Made by a program: the position numbers and the translations under genes. Under the pieces are notes generated by a model. The model had not been told where the DNA came from. It did not search any database and saw only the letters and a list, made by a program, of their open reading frames with translations. A DNA stretch of 19,054 nt from JBPOHE01 sp052035915 (lineage in GTDB: Bacteria > Pseudomonadota > Gammaproteobacteria > Chromatiales > Chromatiaceae): assembly GCA_052035915.1 (NCBI GenBank), contig JBPOHE010000121.1, positions 1 to 19,054 of the forward strand, given 5' to 3'. Each line of letters begins with the position of its first letter. Positions within the stretch are counted from its first letter, which is position 1. Below, in pieces: positions 16,502 through 19,054 of the stretch.

Positions 16502-18668
16502 GTCCTGGCCCCCTTACTCCGCCTTTGACAGGAAAAAGGATCTCGAAAGCCGTCCCATCATGGCGGGATATCTCCAAACTCCCCTGTAATTGTTCGGTCA
16601 ATATATACACCAATTGCAGGCCCAGGGTGTCGGTCTGGTCCGGGTTCAAGTCGGGCGGCAGTCCTACGCCGTCATCCGCCACCCGCAGCCGGATCCAACT
16701 GTGATCCCGAGCCTGGGCTTCGATGAGCACATGGCCAGGCCGCCCCGCCGGAAAGGCATGTTTGATGGCGTTGGAGATCAGTTCATTGATGATCAAACCA
16801 CAGGGCACCGCCTGGTCCAGGGGCAGAGAGAGATCTTCGATCCGATACTCCAGCCCGATCCGCGCGGCTTCCGTTCCGGCCATCCGCCGCAGAGAGGCGC
16901 CCAGGCTTTCCATATAATCCTCCAGGCGGATCTGGGCCAGGTTGCCCGAGCGATAGAGGCTCTCATGCAGCAGGGCCATGGAGCGTACTCGATTCTGGGT
17001 ATCCCGCAGGTTGTTCACCACTTCGGGGAGGGGGTGACGATCGAGTTGGAGATTGAGCAGGCTGCTGATGATCTGCAGATTGTTTTTCACCCGGTGATGC
17101 ACTTCCTTGAGCAATACTGTCTTTTCCTCCAGGGAGGCGCGCAGGGCCGCTTCCACCTGCATGTGGGCGCTGATATCGGTGCAGATGGCACCCAGGGCGA
17201 TGGTATTGCCCCCGGCATCGCGCAATGGGAATTTCACCGAGACATAGGTATGTAGGCCGTCTGCGAGGCGGGCGGTCTCCTCGAACTCCATCGACAGGCC
17301 GCTTTCGATCACCTGCCGATCGTTGTCCGCATAGGTCTCGGCCTCTTCCTCAGGAAAGAGCTCCTCGACCCTCCGCCCCAGGATCTGTTGTCGCTCCAGC
17401 CCCAACAGGCGTTCGGTATAGCCGTTGACGACGAGGAAGCGGCCTTCGAGGTCCTTCACCCAGACCAGGCTGCCGGCGTTGTCGAAAAAGGCTCGGGAAC
17501 GTTCCTCGCTGGCCAGGAGCTGTTCGTTCACCTGTTCGGTTTCCTTGAGGGCGGTGGCGATACGCACCTGGGTCGAGGCCAAGACCTTGATGAGGATGGT
17601 CAGCAACAGACTGATGAGACTACCGCCCAAGGCGATCGAGGAGGCCTTCTCGCTTTGCAGCCGTGACTCGAAGTCCGCCGTGGACGACAGATGTAGCGAC
17701 CAACGATGGCCGCCAAATTCGATCGGTAGCCGGGATTGGAACATCGGCGTACCCTCGCTCGGTCGAGGATCGAGCCGGGCGTCGAACATCAGGGTAGACG
17801 CTGAAGGCTCCTCCCCGTCATAGATCTCCAGGTCCACCAGGGCCAGGAGATCGGTGAGTTGGAGACTCACCAGCAGGTGACGCATCATGTCATGCATGCG
17901 CAGAGGCGAATAGGCCCACCCCAGCAGGTTGGCGCGGCGCGTTTCGAGGCTGTCGTGCGGGCGGTCATGGAGATAGATCGGGACATAGAGCAGGAAGCCC
18001 GGCTGGATGTCGGTATCCGTTTCCTGTACCAAGGTGACCTTTCCCGACATGGCCGACCGGCCTTCATCTCTGGCCCGCTCCATGGCCAGACGGCGGACCG
18101 GTTCGGAGTACATATCGTAGCCGAAGGCCCGCAGGTTGCGCCCGGCAAAGGGCTCCAGATAGATGATGGAGGTATAGAATTCCCGTTCCCCGGCCGGGCG
18201 GATCTCATAGTCGGGAAAGCCCTGCTGACGGATCTCGGCGCTATGCTGGGCCTTGTGCGACGCGGGAATGAGCCGGGAAAAACCTACCCCCTGGATGCCA
18301 GGAAAGCGCTCATCGAGATGCAGGGCTTGGATATAGTCATGGAATTCCTGTCGGGTCACGGAATCCTTGGCATCGAAGAGCCCGACCACTCCGCGCAATA
18401 CCTGGACATGGCTTTTGAGGCGATACTCGATGCCATAGGGGATCTTGTGGATCATGAGCTGGAACTCTTGTTCCAGTTGATGCGCCAGCTCATACCTGGC
18501 ATGAAGCCAGAAAGCGGCGGTGGCCCCGAGCCCGAGTGCCAGCACCAACCAGGGTAGCCAGGGAAGAGGCAGTCTCCCCCCGAGGGCACTGAGTTCGACA
18601 AGCCTGGAGCCGCGTCGGAACAGGGCGATAAGACGGGCTCGGGTCGATTCGGATCTGATGCGACTCAC
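16491..18668 (-). CDS. Membrane CHASE-PAS-HisKA_2 sensor histidine kinase
   Basis: The 725-residue protein has a cytoplasmic N-terminus, TM1 at about 37-57, an extracytoplasmic CHASE domain at about 75-300 (GIQGVGFSRLIP, YEIRPAGEREFYTSIIYLEP, GFLLYVPIY), TM2 at about 345-365, a PAS domain at 390-500 (FFDNAGSLVWVKDLEGRF) and a HisKA_2 module. The phospho-acceptor is in KEVHHRVKNNLQIISSLL, most likely H525. The ATP domain has N-box NELISNAIKHAFP (628-640), DDGVGLP (665-671) and TLGLQL. CHASE senses small extracellular ligands. The GTG at 18668 is chosen because a strong AGGAGG lies 5 nt upstream. It overlaps the hybrid kinase gene by 11 nt. Phosphotransfer to that protein's N-terminal receiver is plausible but unproven. 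Confidence 0.92.
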   Translation of the reverse strand: MSRIRSESTRARLIALFRRGSRLVELSALGGRLPLPWLPWLVLALGLGATAAFWLHARYELAHQLEQEFQLMIHKIPYGIEYRLKSHVQVLRGVVGLFDAKDSVTRQEFHDYIQALHLDERFPGIQGVGFSRLIPASHKAQHSAEIRQQGFPDYEIRPAGEREFYTSIIYLEPFAGRNLRAFGYDMYSEPVRRLAMERARDEGRSAMSGKVTLVQETDTDIQPGFLLYVPIYLHDRPHDSLETRRANLLGWAYSPLRMHDMMRHLLVSLQLTDLLALVDLEIYDGEEPSASTLMFDARLDPRPSEGTPMFQSRLPIEFGGHRWSLHLSSTADFESRLQSEKASSIALGGSLISLLLTILIKVLASTQVRIATALKETEQVNEQLLASEERSRAFFDNAGSLVWVKDLEGRFLVVNGYTERLLGLERQQILGRRVEELFPEEEAETYADNDRQVIESGLSMEFEETARLADGLHTYVSVKFPLRDAGGNTIALGAICTDISAHMQVEAALRASLEEKTVLLKEVHHRVKNNLQIISSLLNLQLDRHPLPEVVNNLRDTQNRVRSMALLHESLYRSGNLAQIRLEDYMESLGASLRRMAGTEAARIGLEYRIEDLSLPLDQAVPCGLIINELISNAIKHAFPAGRPGHVLIEAQARDHSWIRLRVADDGVGLPPDLNPDQTDTLGLQLVYILTEQLQGSLEISRHDGTAFEILFPVKGGVRGPGHER

Positions 18669-18895
18669 TTCAACCTCCTGGAGATCAAGAGCGCATGCCG
18701 CGAGCTAGAGGTGTGAATGGCATCATGAAGTTCAATTGCAGTCTTGGCCATGAGGATTTACATATTAACCACATCCTTGCGCCAGCCAGACTCCCCCTGA
18801 AAGTCATGGGGAGGCTCTTTCCCGGGACAGGATCGCGACGCCAGCCTGTGCGGAGGGGCAACGATCGCCGGCAAGTTTGGCGCCGCACGGAATAA

Positions 18896-18924
18896 CCCCC
18901 TGTTCCGCTACGCTCCACAGGGGG
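18896..18924. repeat. Small palindromic repeat
   Basis: CCCCCTGT (18896-18903) pairs with ACAGGGGG (18917-18924) around a 13-nt loop, TCCGCTACGCTCC. This is a REP-like intergenic hairpin. Confidence 0.55.
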
Positions 18925-18938
18925 GGGTAGTTCAGTAG

Positions 18939-18963
18939 GCTGGGTTGAGGCACGAAACCCAGC
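18939..18963. repeat. GCTGGGTT/AACCCAGC intergenic repeat
   Basis: GCTGGGTT (18939-18946) pairs with AACCCAGC (18956-18963) around a 9-nt loop. The GTAGGCTGGGTTGAG...AACCCAGC pattern is a widespread proteobacterial intergenic repeat, as I recall it. It lies 15 bp from the preceding hairpin, so this stretch is a small repeat cluster. Confidence 0.6.
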
Positions 18964-19054
18964 TCTTGGTAAAGGTTGGGGCTCTTGATGGATTCCAGTC
19001 AGCTATGCCAGCAGCGTGGCCAAGAGGGGTTCCAACAGGCATTTGCCTCGGCGA

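Larger units (their letters stand above)
18669..19054. other. Right-end non-coding region with palindromic repeats
   Basis: No convincing gene is seen here. The part next to the kinase start is its leader and presumably its promoter, but no good -35/-10 pair was found. Hairpins occur at 18788-18816 (AGACTCCCC / GGGGAGGCT), 18896-18924 and 18939-18963. A plus-strand open frame starting MDSSQLCQQRG at 18988 runs off the edge but has no clear ribosome-binding site. Confidence 0.4.

Noticed and set aside
14918..16528. Plus-strand open frame of 536 codons opposite the hybrid kinase
   Set aside because: It lies antisense to the PAS and receiver domains, which have complete motifs. No ribosome-binding site or recognisable domain supports it.
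18988..19054. Plus-strand open frame MDSSQLCQQRG... running off the right edge
   Set aside because: Only 22 codons are visible, with no clear Shine-Dalgarno and no recognisable family, so it cannot be called.

Overview
The window is GC-rich chromosomal DNA dominated by one long minus-strand nitrogen-acquisition operon. The protein sequences (urtABCDE followed by ureDABCEFG, an E. coli-type glucokinase, a YdjM-like membrane protein, CHASE and hybrid sensor kinases) and the abundant short palindromic intergenic repeats suggest a gammaproteobacterium, perhaps a purple sulfur bacterium or other Chromatiales member. That placement is inference from gene style and is not proven by the sequence.

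Layout. Positions 1-110 hold the edge of an insertion sequence: the first 17 codons of a probable transposase on the minus strand, and tandem 11-bp repeats in the element end. A glucokinase gene (230-1216, plus strand) follows and converges on the urease operon, overlapping its last gene ureG by 39 bp. From 12292 down to 1178 everything is on the minus strand: urtA-urtB-urtC-urtD-urtE (urea ABC importer), then ureD-ureA-ureB-ureC-ureE-ureF-ureG (urease structural subunits and nickel-insertion chaperones). Most junctions overlap or lie within a few bases, which implies one transcript that takes up urea and hydrolyses it to ammonia and CO2. A good sigma-54 (-24/-12) promoter match lies 69 bp upstream of the urtA start codon, consistent with NtrC-type nitrogen control.

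Upstream of urtA is a gene for a YdjM/DUF457-type membrane protein (12653-13423). Its leader region carries a sigma-70-like promoter and, further upstream, two near-identical palindromes (core TTCTCTTNAAGAGAA) 41 bp apart that look like paired operators. A two-gene signalling operon (18668 to 13763, minus strand) encodes a membrane CHASE-PAS-HisKA_2 histidine kinase and an overlapping REC-PAS-PAS-PAS-HisKA-HATPase-REC hybrid kinase. The right end (18669-19054) has no convincing gene and contains several palindromic repeats.

Unusual points are: a 20-residue in-frame insertion in the catalytic subunit UreC, in a loop where the standard 567-residue enzyme has about nine residues; unrelated palindromic repeats lodged at three operon junctions (ureF/ureG, ureC/ureB, urtD/urtE) and next to the sigma-54 promoter; a perfect 22-bp palindrome between urtA and urtB; and the unknown paired operators near 13.6 kb. 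No phage, CRISPR, tRNA or rRNA gene was seen.
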